Of a DNA stretch of 64,000 nt, positions 29,764 through 39,204 are shown one piece after another. How positions within the stretch are numbered: the first letter of the stretch is position 1; every line of letters starts with the position of its first letter. The position numbers and the translations under genes are program-made. The stretch comes from Pseudomonas sp. KUIN-1 (GTDB lineage: Bacteria; Pseudomonadota; Gammaproteobacteria; Pseudomonadales; Pseudomonadaceae), in NCBI RefSeq assembly GCF_009176725.1, contig NZ_AP020337.1, positions 1,984,001-2,048,000 of the forward strand, read 5' to 3'. The notes beneath the pieces were generated by a model that was given only the letters and a program-made list of their open reading frames with translations, had not been told where the DNA came from and ran no database searches.

Positions 29764-30689
29764 TGCTCGGCCTTGCCGGTAAACGGATGTTCAGTGTGCC
29801 AGTGCCGGGCGATATCGACACGACGGGTAAACCACACTTGCTCATGACCTTTGGCGTACTCGATGAAACGCTTGAGTGCGGCGAGGCGGGCGGGGCGGCC
29901 GATCAGGCGGCAATGCAGGCCGATGGAAAGCATCTTCGGCGCGTCTTCGCCTTCGGCATACAGCATGTCGAACGCATCCTTGAGGTACTGAAAGAACTGC
30001 TCGCCGTTGTTGAAGCCCTGCACCTGGGTGAAACGCATGTCGTTGGTGTCCAGGGTGTACGGAATCACCAGATGCGGCTTGCCGGTCGGGTTGTTCGGCT
30101 CCCAGTACGGCAGGTCATCGTCGTAGGTGTCGCAATCATAAAGAAAACCGCCTTCCTCCATGACCAGGCGCCGGGTGTTGGGGCCGGTGCGCCCGGTGTA
30201 CCAGCCCAGCGGCCGTTCGCCACTGATTTCGGTGAGGATCTGGATCGCCTGGCGCATGTGCTCACGTTCCTGGGCTTCGTCCATGTTCTGGTAGTCGATC
30301 CAGCGATAGCCGTGGCTGCAGATCTCATGACCTTCGGCGACCATGGCGCGGATCACCTCCGGGTGACGCTGCGCGGCCATGGCCACGGCGAAAATGGTCA
30401 GTGGGATATCGAACTGTCTGAACAGCTTGAGAATGCGCCACACACCGGCGCGGCTGCCGTACTCGTACAGCGACTCCATGCTCATGTTGCGCTGGCCCTG
30501 GAGTGGCTGCGCGGCAACCATCTCGGACAGAAAGGCTTCTGATTCCTTGTCGCCATGCAGAATATTGCGCTCGCCACCTTCCTCGTAATTCAGCACGAAA
30601 GACAAGGCAATGCGCGCATTGCCCGGCCAGCGTGGGTGAGGCGGGTTGTTGCCGTAACCGATCAGGTCGCGTGGGTAGTCAGCGCTCAC
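29760..30689 (-). CDS. puuE: Cofactor-independent allantoinase, PuuE type
   Basis: 309-residue allantoinase of the polysaccharide-deacetylase fold, opening (S)-allantoin to allantoate. Family sequences: PRDLIGYGNNPPHPRWP, FVLNYEEGGERNIL, YEYGSRAGVWRILK, GHEICSHGYRWIDYQ. It is the first gene of the minus-strand catabolic operon puuE-uraD-alc-allA-puuD. A 12-bp perfect palindrome lies 88 bases upstream and is a candidate operator. Confidence 0.94.
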   Translation of the reverse strand: MSADYPRDLIGYGNNPPHPRWPGNARIALSFVLNYEEGGERNILHGDKESEAFLSEMVAAQPLQGQRNMSMESLYEYGSRAGVWRILKLFRQFDIPLTIFAVAMAAQRHPEVIRAMVAEGHEICSHGYRWIDYQNMDEAQEREHMRQAIQILTEISGERPLGWYTGRTGPNTRRLVMEEGGFLYDCDTYDDDLPYWEPNNPTGKPHLVIPYTLDTNDMRFTQVQGFNNGEQFFQYLKDAFDMLYAEGEDAPKMLSIGLHCRLIGRPARLAALKRFIEYAKGHEQVWFTRRVDIARHWHTEHPFTGKAEQ

Positions 30690-30776
30690 TGCAAGCTTCC
30701 TTCTTGTCCATGGGGTGCGTTGGTTGCGTTAAGTCAGGTGCAATGCCAGGCGCGGTCGAGGCATTGCTGGGTCAAG

Positions 30777-30788
30777 ATTGTATACAAT
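30777..30788. promoter_or_regulatory. Candidate GntR operator for puuE
   Basis: ATTGTATACAAT, a perfect 12-bp palindrome with the GT-N2-AC core typical of GntR operators. Related copies are at 30981-30992 and 31499-31510. Likely bound by the GntR protein at 31553; binding is inferred. Confidence 0.55.
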
Positions 30789-30980
30789 TTTATTTTCAGC
30801 TTGTAACCCTGTACGTTTCTGCACCGAAGCGTGTCGGCAAGAGTAAAACAAGCAAGAAACCTGCCTGACTGGTCAGCTAATCATAAAAAACCTGATATTT
30901 TTCCTCTGCTTCCTCAAGGTTCGGCCCATCCCGTGCCCAGCCACCCTCTTGAATACGGGCTGTCGGTCGATCAGGAATTT

Positions 30981-30992
30981 ATTGTGTACAGG
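30981..30992. promoter_or_regulatory. Candidate GntR operator for hiuH
   Basis: ATTGTGTACAGG, second copy of the ATTGT-N2-ACA motif, 96 bases upstream of hiuH. The left half matches the palindrome at 30777 exactly. Confidence 0.5.
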
Positions 30993-31087
30993 TTTTCCCG
31001 AAAGTGTCTTAATCGGTCGCAATCGCACGATGTAGAGCACTTCATTGGTGCACTGCGTCACCATGGCCGGATGTAAGGAGTGAAGTT

Positions 31088-31441
31088 TTGGGAAAATTGA
31101 CCACACACGTACTGGACGCCGCCCACGGCTGCCCGGGCAGCGCCATCCGCATCGAGTTGTACCGGGTCGAAGAGCAGCAGTTGCTGCATATTGTCAGTGC
31201 GCTCACCAACAGCGATGGGCGCTGCGATGCGCCTCTGCTGCAGGGCGAGGCCTATCAATCCGGCGTCTATCAGTTGCACTTCAAGGCTGGCGATTATTAC
31301 CGCGCGCGGGGCGTGGTCCTGAATGAGCCCGCCTTTCTCGATGAGGTGGTGCTGCGCTTCGGCATTGATGCAGGTCAGGAACACTTTCATGTGCCGCTGT
31401 TAATCTCGCCGTACAGCTACTCGACGTATAGGGGCAGCTGA
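31088..31441 (+). CDS. hiuH: 5-Hydroxyisourate hydrolase (transthyretin-like)
   Basis: 117-residue transthyretin-related enzyme hydrolysing 5-hydroxyisourate to OHCU. Diagnostic sequences are LTTHVLDAAHGCPG at the N-terminus with the catalytic His, HFHVPLLISPYSYSTYRGS at the C-terminus ending in the YRGS tetrapeptide, and an Arg in the second strand. The start is TTG at 31088, set by AAGGAG with 8-base spacing; no suitable ATG is near. It is divergent from puuE and followed by a strong terminator. Confidence 0.95.
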   Translation: MGKLTTHVLDAAHGCPGSAIRIELYRVEEQQLLHIVSALTNSDGRCDAPLLQGEAYQSGVYQLHFKAGDYYRARGVVLNEPAFLDEVVLRFGIDAGQEHFHVPLLISPYSYSTYRGS

Positions 31442-31450
31442 ATACCTCTT

Positions 31451-31478
31451 GCCCGCCCCACACTGCGGGCTTTTTTTT
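31451..31478 (+). terminator. Intrinsic terminator after hiuH
   Basis: Stem GCCCGC / GCGGGC with an 8-base loop followed by eight Ts, 10 bases after the hiuH stop. Separates hiuH from the GntR gene. Confidence 0.9.
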
Positions 31479-31498
31479 GCGCGTATCTGCGCTTTTGC

Positions 31499-31510
31499 CC
31501 TGTGTACAAT
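31499..31510. promoter_or_regulatory. Candidate GntR operator upstream of the gntR gene
   Basis: CCTGTGTACAAT, whose complement ATTGTACACAGG matches the motif at 30981 apart from the two central bases. It lies 43 bases before the regulator start, suiting autoregulation. Confidence 0.5.
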
Positions 31511-31552
31511 GCGCCAGTCCCGACGCCGCCATCCACCTGCGCACGAGTGCCC

Positions 31553-32302
31553 ATGAACGACCAGTCCCTGCCTCTCAAGAAACAGCCGCGCAGCCTTGGC
31601 TCAAGCCGTAACGTCACGCAGGACGATGTCGTTTACGAACATGTTTTCGATGCCATTCTGGAACAGCGGCTGGCGCCGGGCACCAAACTGAGTGAGGAGG
31701 CGCTGGGCGAGATTTTCGGTGTCAGCCGCACCATCATTCGTCGCGCCCTGTCGCGGTTGGGCCATGAGGGCGTCGTGCTGTTGCGCCCCAACCGTGGTGC
31801 GGTGGTTGCCAGCCCCAGCGTCGAAGAGGCGCGTCAGGTGTTTTTCGCGCGGCGCATGATCGAGAAGGCAATCACTGAACTGGCGGTCGAGCACGCCACT
31901 GCCGAGCAACTGGCCGAGCTGCGCCAGATGGTCAGCGACGAGCGCGACAGCTTTGCTCGCGGTGATCGGGGCGCCGGTATTCGTCTGTCCGGCGAGTTTC
32001 ACCTCCAGTTGGCCGTGGCCGCGAGGAACGCGCCGCTGATCAGCTTCCAGCGCAGCCTGGTGTCGCAGACCTCACTGATCATTGCCCAGTACGAAACCGG
32101 CAATCGCACGCATTGTTCCTACGATGAGCACAACCAGCTGATCGACGCCATCGAAGCCCGCAATGCAGCGCTGGCCGTCGAACTGATGATGCATCACATG
32201 GACCACATCGACAGCAAGCTCAACCTTGACGAAGACAGCGCCTCGGATGATTTGCATGCGGTGTTCTCGCACGTCATGGGCCGGAAAAAGCCGGTGCGTT
32301 GA
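31553..32302 (+). CDS. GntR-family regulator (FCD subfamily)
   Basis: 249-residue regulator. N-terminal GntR winged helix (VYEHVFDAILEQRLAPGTKL, LGEIFGVSRTIIRRALSRL) and C-terminal all-helical FCD effector domain with metal-type residues (GEFHLQLAVAARN; MMHHMDHIDSKL). ATG 31553 is preferred over an in-frame start at 31502, which would cover the candidate operator. It is adjacent to the uric-acid degradation genes, and matching motifs occur upstream of puuE, hiuH and itself, so it is the likely pathway regulator. Effector unknown; a purine intermediate is plausible. Confidence 0.9.
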   Translation: MNDQSLPLKKQPRSLGSSRNVTQDDVVYEHVFDAILEQRLAPGTKLSEEALGEIFGVSRTIIRRALSRLGHEGVVLLRPNRGAVVASPSVEEARQVFFARRMIEKAITELAVEHATAEQLAELRQMVSDERDSFARGDRGAGIRLSGEFHLQLAVAARNAPLISFQRSLVSQTSLIIAQYETGNRTHCSYDEHNQLIDAIEARNAALAVELMMHHMDHIDSKLNLDEDSASDDLHAVFSHVMGRKKPVR

Positions 32303-32974
32303 GGGTGTCTGGATAATTCAATCTCTTGACGACGCAGAGCGTCGTGAACTGCATTCCCACGCTGGAGCGTGGGGAACGATAATCTTAACTTCGTGCTGAA
32401 GCTCTGCGTCGTAATTCAACTATCGTGCGACGCTCCGCGTCGTCATGCCGTTCCGGACGCTCCGCGTCCTCTTGGCGACGCAGAGCGTCGCGAACTGCAT
32501 TCCCACGCGGAGCGTGGGGAACGATAATCTTAACTTCGTGCTGAAGCGCTGCGTCGGTAATTCAACTATCGTGCGACGCTCCGCGTCGTCATGCCGTTCC
32601 GGACGCTCCGCGTCCTCTTGGCGACGCAGAGCGTCGTGAACTGCATTCCCACGCTGGAGCGTGGGGAACGATAATCTTAACTTCGTGCTGAACTGCGTCG
32701 GTAATTCAACTATCGTGCGACGCTCCGCGTCGGCATGCCGTTCCGGACGCTCTGCGTCCTCTTGACGACGCAGAGCGTCGCGAACTGCATTCCCACGCGG
32801 AGCGTGAGGAACGATAATCTTAACTTCGTGCTGACGCTCTGCGTCGGTAATTCAACTATCGTGCGACGCAGAGCGTCGTCACGCCGTTCCGGACGCTCCG
32901 CGTCCTCTTGGCGACGCAGAGCGTCGTGAACTGCATTCCCACGCGGTGGACTGCCCCCCGAAAGTTGGACAGTT

Positions 32975-33781
32975 TTAGCTCGCCGCCTGAGCCCTGTATT
33001 TTACGGGGCTCAAGCCGTTTAGCTTCAGCTTGATGCGGTCATTGTTGTAGTAGCGGATGTACTCATCCAGACCTGCCTTCAGCTCTTCTATGCTTTCAAA
33101 TCGTTTCAAATAGAAAAACTCGGACTTCAGCGTACCAAAGAAGCTTTCCATTGCGGCATTGTCCAGGCAATTTCCCTTACGCGACATGCTTTGCTTCACG
33201 CCCTTGACCGCCAGCTTTTGACGGTACTGCGCGTGTTGATACTGCCAGCCCTGATCCGAGTGCATCACAAGCTTCGGCTCGTCCTGCAACTGCTGGAGAG
33301 CCTTGTCCAGCATATTGGTGACCAGCTCAAAGCACGGCCTGGTAGACACTTCGTACGCCACGATCTCACCGTTGTACAGGTCCATCACGGGCGAGAGGTA
33401 CAGCTTTCGATTGGCCACTTTAAACTCGGTCACATCGGTCACCCATTTCTGGTTCGGGCGTTGCGCCGTGAACTTGCGCTCCAGCAAATTCGGCGCAATT
33501 TTCCCGACGGTGCCCTTATAGGAGCGGTACTTCTTGGGTCGCACAACTGATCTCAGGCCCAGTTCAGCCATCAATCGCTCCACAACCTTCTTGTTGACCA
33601 ACGTGCCTGAGTTGCGAATGACCGCCGTGATACGCCGAGCCCCATAAAGACCTCTCTCCTCGTGATAAACACGCTCTATCTCCTGCTTCAGAGCTGCATC
33701 TGGATCGGGTCTGGATTGCACCTGAGCCTGATAGTAAAACGTGCTGCGCGCCAGGCCCGCCAGCGTCAGAAGGGCGCACAT
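32975..33781 (-). CDS. IS transposase OrfB (DDE integrase domain)
   Basis: 268 residues from the first ATG. DDE core: TDVTEF with the first Asp, HSDQGWQYQ with the second, and NAAMESFFGTLKSE with the Glu. The frame is open upstream to the slippery site, giving EKALIVKQLRNRFPMCALL before GLARSTFYY, the usual OrfB beginning. The active transposase is therefore expected as an OrfAB fusion rather than from this ATG. Confidence 0.93.
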   Translation of the reverse strand: MCALLTLAGLARSTFYYQAQVQSRPDPDAALKQEIERVYHEERGLYGARRITAVIRNSGTLVNKKVVERLMAELGLRSVVRPKKYRSYKGTVGKIAPNLLERKFTAQRPNQKWVTDVTEFKVANRKLYLSPVMDLYNGEIVAYEVSTRPCFELVTNMLDKALQQLQDEPKLVMHSDQGWQYQHAQYRQKLAVKGVKQSMSRKGNCLDNAAMESFFGTLKSEFFYLKRFESIEELKAGLDEYIRYYNNDRIKLKLNGLSPVKYRAQAAS

Positions 33782-33810
33782 CGGAAACCGGTTCCTCAGT
33801 TGTTTGACGA

Positions 33811-34326
33811 TCAGGGCTTTTTCTTTTGCCGTCGTTGCTGCTCCTTCAACTCTTCCAACTTTTTTAGGTAAGCGTTCTCCATGCGCAGGTATTCAAGCTC
33901 GGCCATTAACTGGTCGCGTGTCTTGTGCGTATCGTCAGCGGTTACGGGTTCGGTGGGATAAGGCTTCTTGGGCATGGCAGCAGGCTTTCTTCTTGTGGGA
34001 ACACGCGGGGCTAGACCGTCACTGTAATGCTGCTGTTCCCAAATGACTATTTGGCCAGGATCACCAATACCAAAATGCGCTGCGGTCTGGCGAAGCGACA
34101 GCCCGTGCTCGCGCTTGTGCTCAAGCACTGAGCGTTTGAAGGCTTTACTGTACCGAAGACCAGGCTTGCGATGGCCTGTGTGCCCATGGCTCTTGTAATT
34201 GGCGACCCAGCGTCGAAGCAGGCTGAAATCGATCGAGAACTGACTGGCCACCTTACGAAAGCCGATGTTGCCTTCAAGGTACGCTTTGACGACGGTGAGT
34301 TTGAATTGCTCTGAATACTTGGCCAT
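33811..34326 (-). CDS. IS OrfA (helix-turn-helix), frameshift partner
   Basis: 171 residues with two helix-turn-helix segments (FKLTVVKAYLEGNIGFRKVA; LRQTAAHFGIGDPGQIVIWE) and a C-terminal leucine-zipper-like coil (LEYLRMENAYLKKLEELKEQ). It ends AAG-AAA-AAG-CCC-TGA. Slipping back one base on AAAAAG (33822-33817) enters the orfB frame at GCC. This arrangement is typical of the IS3 family. Confidence 0.92.
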   Translation of the reverse strand: MAKYSEQFKLTVVKAYLEGNIGFRKVASQFSIDFSLLRRWVANYKSHGHTGHRKPGLRYSKAFKRSVLEHKREHGLSLRQTAAHFGIGDPGQIVIWEQQHYSDGLAPRVPTRRKPAAMPKKPYPTEPVTADDTHKTRDQLMAELEYLRMENAYLKKLEELKEQQRRQKKKP

Positions 34327-34517
34327 TTGAACACCCCCATTAGGTCGGATTGGTGTCCAACTTCTTGGGGGCAGTCCACGGAGCGTGGGGAACGATAATC
34401 TTAACTTCGTGCTGAAGCTCTGCGTCGTAATTCAACTATCGTGCGACGCTCCGCGTCGTCATGCCGTTCCGGACGCTCTGCGTCCTCTTGGCACGCTGGG
34501 GCGTGAGGAACGAGGTG

Positions 34518-35831
<1,314 letters not shown>

Positions 35832-35848
35832 GGCACTCTCGTTGTAAC

Positions 35849-36688
35849 TCATTGCGACTGACTGCGGCGCGATGCAGGCAGCAGTCTGGCGATAGGTTCG
35901 GCGTTGGCGGTGTGTTGGCCAAAGCTGACATTGTAAGTGGCGATTATTTCCGCGGCGATCGACACCGCGATCTCGATGGGCAGCTTGCCTTTGACCTCGG
36001 CCAGGCCCATCGGGCAACGCATGCGTTGCAGCAGACTGGCGTCGAAACCGCGTTCCCGCAAGCGATGTTCGAACTTGACCCGTTTGGTTTTCGAGCCGAT
36101 AAGCCCGAAGTAACCAAAGTCGCCACGCGTGAGGATGGCGGCTGTCAGTTCCAGATCCAGCTGATGGTTGTGGGTCATCACGATGCAATAGGTGCCGACC
36201 GGCAGTTGCGCGACCTCGTCGACCGGCTCGTCATTGATGATCTTCGTCACGCCCTCGGGCATCTGTTCGGGGAATTCCTGCTCACGGCTGTCGATCCAGC
36301 GTACCCGGCAGGGCAGGCTGGCCAGCAACGGCACCAGCGCGCGGCCGACATGACCGGCACCGAATACGGCGATCTGCGCGACGGGCTCGCCCATCGGTTC
36401 GAACAACAGCACGTTCACGCCGCCGCAGCACTGGCCCAGGCTTGCACCCAGGTTGAAACGTTCCAGGCGCGTCTGCCGGGTGCCGCTGGCAAGCATCTCG
36501 CGGGCGATTTCCATGGCCTTGTATTCCAGGTGGCCGCCACCGATGGTGTCGTGGATGTGCTCGGCGCAGACCACCATTTTCGATCCGGCATTACGTGGCG
36601 TGGAGCCCAGCTCCTCGATGATCGTCACCAGAATGCCGGGTTCTCCACGGGCCTGCAGCTCGGCCAGGGCGCTGATCCAGTTGTTCAT
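35849..36688 (-). CDS. xdhC: Xanthine dehydrogenase accessory protein XdhC
   Basis: 279-residue molybdenum-cofactor insertase that binds and sulfurates the cofactor before insertion into XdhB. Typical sequences: ELGSTPRNAGSKM, TIGGGHLEYKAME, LGQCCGGV with the cysteine pair, a Rossmann-like segment IAVFGAGHVGRALVPLLASL, and GLIGSKTKR. It overlaps the end of xdhB by four bases. Confidence 0.95.
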   Translation of the reverse strand: MNNWISALAELQARGEPGILVTIIEELGSTPRNAGSKMVVCAEHIHDTIGGGHLEYKAMEIAREMLASGTRQTRLERFNLGASLGQCCGGVNVLLFEPMGEPVAQIAVFGAGHVGRALVPLLASLPCRVRWIDSREQEFPEQMPEGVTKIINDEPVDEVAQLPVGTYCIVMTHNHQLDLELTAAILTRGDFGYFGLIGSKTKRVKFEHRLRERGFDASLLQRMRCPMGLAEVKGKLPIEIAVSIAAEIIATYNVSFGQHTANAEPIARLLPASRRSQSQ

Positions 36689-39204
36689 TTCTGCTCCAGG
36701 ACAGAGTGATCCAGGCCAGGCGCCTTCGCGAGCAAGCTCGCTCCCACGGGGGCATCCTGAATAGGTGAAGGCGAGCCTGGCGAAGCTTCACTTGCCCGTG
36801 AAGAGGCAGAAACAATCGGCTCGGCGCCTTCGCTGGATGCGCGACGCGCAGCGCTGTTCTGGCGCATCTGTTCACAGCCCCACAACACTTTTTCCGGTGT
36901 CGCCGGGGCGTCGATGTTCGGTTGATGACGGTAGTCGCCCAGACTCGCCACGGCGTCCTTGATCGCGCACCAGGCGGCGATGCCGAGCATGAACGGCGGC
37001 TCGCCGACGGCCTTGGAATGGAACACCGTGTCTTCCGGATTCTTGCGGTTCTCTACCAGCTTGATGCGCAGATCGAGCGGCATGTCTGCCACTGCCGGGA
37101 TCTTGTAGGACGCCGGGCCGCTGGTCATCAGCTTGCCCTTGTCGTTCCACACCAGTTCCTCGGTGGTCAGCCAGCCGGCGCCCTGAATATAGCCGCCTTC
37201 GACCTGACCGATATCGATGGCCGGGTTCAGCGACGCGCCGACGTCGTGCAGGATGTCGGTGCGCAACATCTTGTATTCGCCGGTCAGCGTATCGACGATG
37301 ACCTCCACGCAGGCTGCGCCAAAGGCGTAGTAATAGAACGGCCGACCACGCGCCTGGCTGCGGTCGTAAAAAATCTTCGGCGTCTTGTAATAGCCGGTGC
37401 TCGACAGCGACACCTGGCCCATCCATGCCAATTGCGCCAGTTCGGCGAACGGCAGGAACAGCTCGCCGATCCGCACATGGCCGTTGCGGAATTCGACCTC
37501 CGCTTCGCTTACCTGATAGTGCCTGGCGGCAAACTCCACCAGCCGTTGCTTGAGGATTTCAGCGGCATTCTGTGCGGCCTTGCCGTTCAGGTCCGTGCCG
37601 CTCGAAGCGGCAGTGGGCGAGGTGTTCGGCACCTTGTCGGTGTTGGTCGCGGTGATCTGGATGCGCTCGATGTCCACCTGAAACACCTCGGCGACCACCT
37701 GCGCGACCTTGGTGTTCAAGCCCTGGCCCATTTCAGTGCCGCCATGGTTCAGGTGGATGCTGCCGTCGGTGTAGATATGAATCAGCGCACCGGCCTGATT
37801 GAGAAAGCTGGCGGTGAACGAGATGCCGAACTTGACCGGCGTCAGCGCCAGGCCTTTTTTCAGAACCGGACTGCCGGCATTGAACGCACGAATCGCTTCG
37901 CGGCGCTCGGCGTACTGGCTGCTTTGCTCGAGGTCGGCGGTCATCTCTTCCAGCAGGTTGTGTTCGACCGTCTGGTAATAGTGGGTGACGTTACGCTCGG
38001 TCTTGCCGTAATAGTTGGCCTTGCGCACGTGCAGCGGGTCCTTGCCCAGGAAACGTGAAATGCAGTCCATGACCTCTTCGATGGCGACCATGCCCTGCGG
38101 GCCGCCGAAGCCCCGGTAGGCGGTGTTGGACGCGGTGTGCGTCTTGCAGCGGTGGCCGTTGACGGTGGCTTCGCCCAGGTAATACGCGTTATCGGCATGG
38201 AACATGGCGCGGTCGACGATGGACGCCGAGAGGTCCGGCGAATAGCCGCAGTTGCCGGCCAGATCCAGCTGTATACCCTGCAGACGACCGTCATCATCGA
38301 AACCCACGTCGTACTCGATGTAGAACGGGTGGCGCTTACCGGTCATCTGCATGTCTTCGAAACGTTGCAGGCGCATCTTGGTGGGCTGGCCGGTCAATCG
38401 GGCGATCACTGCGCACAGGCAGGCCGGGCTGGCCGCCTGGGTTTCCTTTCCGCCAAAACCACCGCCCATGCGGCGCATGTCGACCACGATGCGGTTCATT
38501 GGCACGCCCAGCACCTCGGCCACCAGTTTCTGGATTTCCGTGGGGTTCTGGGTCGAGCAATAGACGATCATGCCGCCGTCTTCGGTCGGCATCACCGAGG
38601 ATATCTGGGTTTCCAGGTAAAAATGCTCCTGGCCGCCAATGTGCAGGTTGCCCTGCAGGCGGTGGGTTGCGCGCGCCAGCGCAGCGGCAGAGTCGCCACG
38701 CTTGTGCGTATGGCTGTCGAGCACGAAGTGTTTCTGGCGCAGGGCCTGGACCACATCCAGCACCGGTTGCAGGTCTTCGTATTCGATGATCGCCGCCATC
38801 GCCGCCTGGCGTGCAGTGTCCAGGTCGCGAGCCGCCACGGCGAGCACCGGTTGTCCGACGAACTCCACCTTGTCGATGGCCAGCAGCGGGTCGCCGGGCA
38901 GCAACGGCCCGATGTCCTTGAGCCCCGGAATATCCTGATGGGTAATCGCGATGCGTACACCTTCGAAGGCGTAGCAGGGCGAGGTATCGATGCTGACGAT
39001 GCGCGCATGGGCGCGGTCGGAAAGGCGTGCGTACACGTGCAACTGGTTGGGAAATTCCAGGCGATCATCGATGTACACCGCTTCGCCGGACACGTGTTTG
39101 TCGGCACTGTCGTGCTTGACGCTGCGGCCCACGCCGGTGTTCAGACCCTGCTGAAATACCGCCAGCATCTCCGCCTGGGTGCTGTTTGAGGAATGCTCAG
39201 ACAT
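36685..39204 (-). CDS. xdhB: Xanthine dehydrogenase, molybdenum subunit
   Basis: 839-residue large subunit hydroxylating hypoxanthine and xanthine to urate. Visible: CSTQNPTEIQKLVAEVLG, the cofactor loop RMGGGFGGKE, GFGGPQGM, TAASSGTDLNG, and SKAVGEPPFMLG with the catalytic Glu. The N-terminus (HDSADKHVSGEAVYIDD) and internal order match the family. The last 50 or so residues (about RASSEGAEPIV onward) are not family sequence: they translate a REP pair (VGASLLAKA, SRASEASPGSPS) that sits between the natural end and xdhC. It overlaps xdhA by eight bases. Confidence 0.95.
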   Translation of the reverse strand: MSEHSSNSTQAEMLAVFQQGLNTGVGRSVKHDSADKHVSGEAVYIDDRLEFPNQLHVYARLSDRAHARIVSIDTSPCYAFEGVRIAITHQDIPGLKDIGPLLPGDPLLAIDKVEFVGQPVLAVAARDLDTARQAAMAAIIEYEDLQPVLDVVQALRQKHFVLDSHTHKRGDSAAALARATHRLQGNLHIGGQEHFYLETQISSVMPTEDGGMIVYCSTQNPTEIQKLVAEVLGVPMNRIVVDMRRMGGGFGGKETQAASPACLCAVIARLTGQPTKMRLQRFEDMQMTGKRHPFYIEYDVGFDDDGRLQGIQLDLAGNCGYSPDLSASIVDRAMFHADNAYYLGEATVNGHRCKTHTASNTAYRGFGGPQGMVAIEEVMDCISRFLGKDPLHVRKANYYGKTERNVTHYYQTVEHNLLEEMTADLEQSSQYAERREAIRAFNAGSPVLKKGLALTPVKFGISFTASFLNQAGALIHIYTDGSIHLNHGGTEMGQGLNTKVAQVVAEVFQVDIERIQITATNTDKVPNTSPTAASSGTDLNGKAAQNAAEILKQRLVEFAARHYQVSEAEVEFRNGHVRIGELFLPFAELAQLAWMGQVSLSSTGYYKTPKIFYDRSQARGRPFYYYAFGAACVEVIVDTLTGEYKMLRTDILHDVGASLNPAIDIGQVEGGYIQGAGWLTTEELVWNDKGKLMTSGPASYKIPAVADMPLDLRIKLVENRKNPEDTVFHSKAVGEPPFMLGIAAWCAIKDAVASLGDYRHQPNIDAPATPEKVLWGCEQMRQNSAARRASSEGAEPIVSASSRASEASPGSPSPIQDAPVGASLLAKAPGLDHSVLEQK
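36721..36815. repeat. REP pair inside the 3' end of xdhB
   Basis: CCTTCGCGAGCAAG (36723-36736) then GCTCGCTCCCAC, and a diverged opposite unit GAAGGCGAGCCTGGCGAAGC (about 36767-36786), the same composition as the pair at 24.9-25.0 kb. It is read through in frame by xdhB. Confidence 0.8.

Larger units (their letters stand above)
30690..31087. other. Divergent control region puuE-hiuH
   Basis: 398 bases without a supportable gene, AT-richer than its neighbours. It contains the palindrome ATTGTATACAAT (30777-30788), a related ATTGTGTACAGG (30981-30992), and CTGAC-TG-GTCAG (30865-30876). The first lies on the puuE side and the second 96 bases before hiuH. Confidence 0.6.
32947..34378 (-). mobile_element. 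IS3-family (IS150-like) insertion sequence, intact
   Basis: 1432-bp element with imperfect terminal inverted repeats beginning TGGACTGCCCCC at both ends and continuing to GTTGGACA. It is flanked by the 3-bp direct repeat CGG (32944-32946 and 34379-34381), which restores the repeat sequence CCCACGCGGAGCGTGGGG when the element is removed. It carries orfA and orfB on the minus strand joined by a -1 frameshift signal. Both frames are intact, so it is probably recent and possibly active. Confidence 0.95.
32331..34510. repeat. Tandem array of about 146-bp repeats, split by an IS
   Basis: Units starting GACGCAGAGCGTCG recur at 32331, 32477, 32623, 32767 and 32913, spacings 146, 146, 144 and 146. 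The fifth unit is interrupted at 32946 by the insertion sequence and resumes at 34382. Each unit has several inverted repeats: GACGC-AGA-GCGTC, CCCACGC-TGG-AGCGTGGG-like, GACGC-TCC-GCGTC and GGACGC-TCC-GCGTCC. Short open frames inside are by-products of the repeats. A diverged single copy lies after ligA (48713-48870). Not CRISPR: the units are long and contiguous with no variable spacers. Confidence 0.9.

Noticed and set aside
32445..32929. Two similar 64-codon open frames in the repeat array
   Set aside because: They arise from the repeated sequence itself and have no ribosome sites or known family.
32331..32946. CRISPR array
   Set aside because: Units are about 146 bp and contiguous with no unique spacers, and no cas genes are nearby.
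35850..36188. N-terminal extension of guanine deaminase reading over xdhC
   Set aside because: The added frame is antisense-like in composition, overlaps xdhC in another frame and lies outside the amidohydrolase family sequence.
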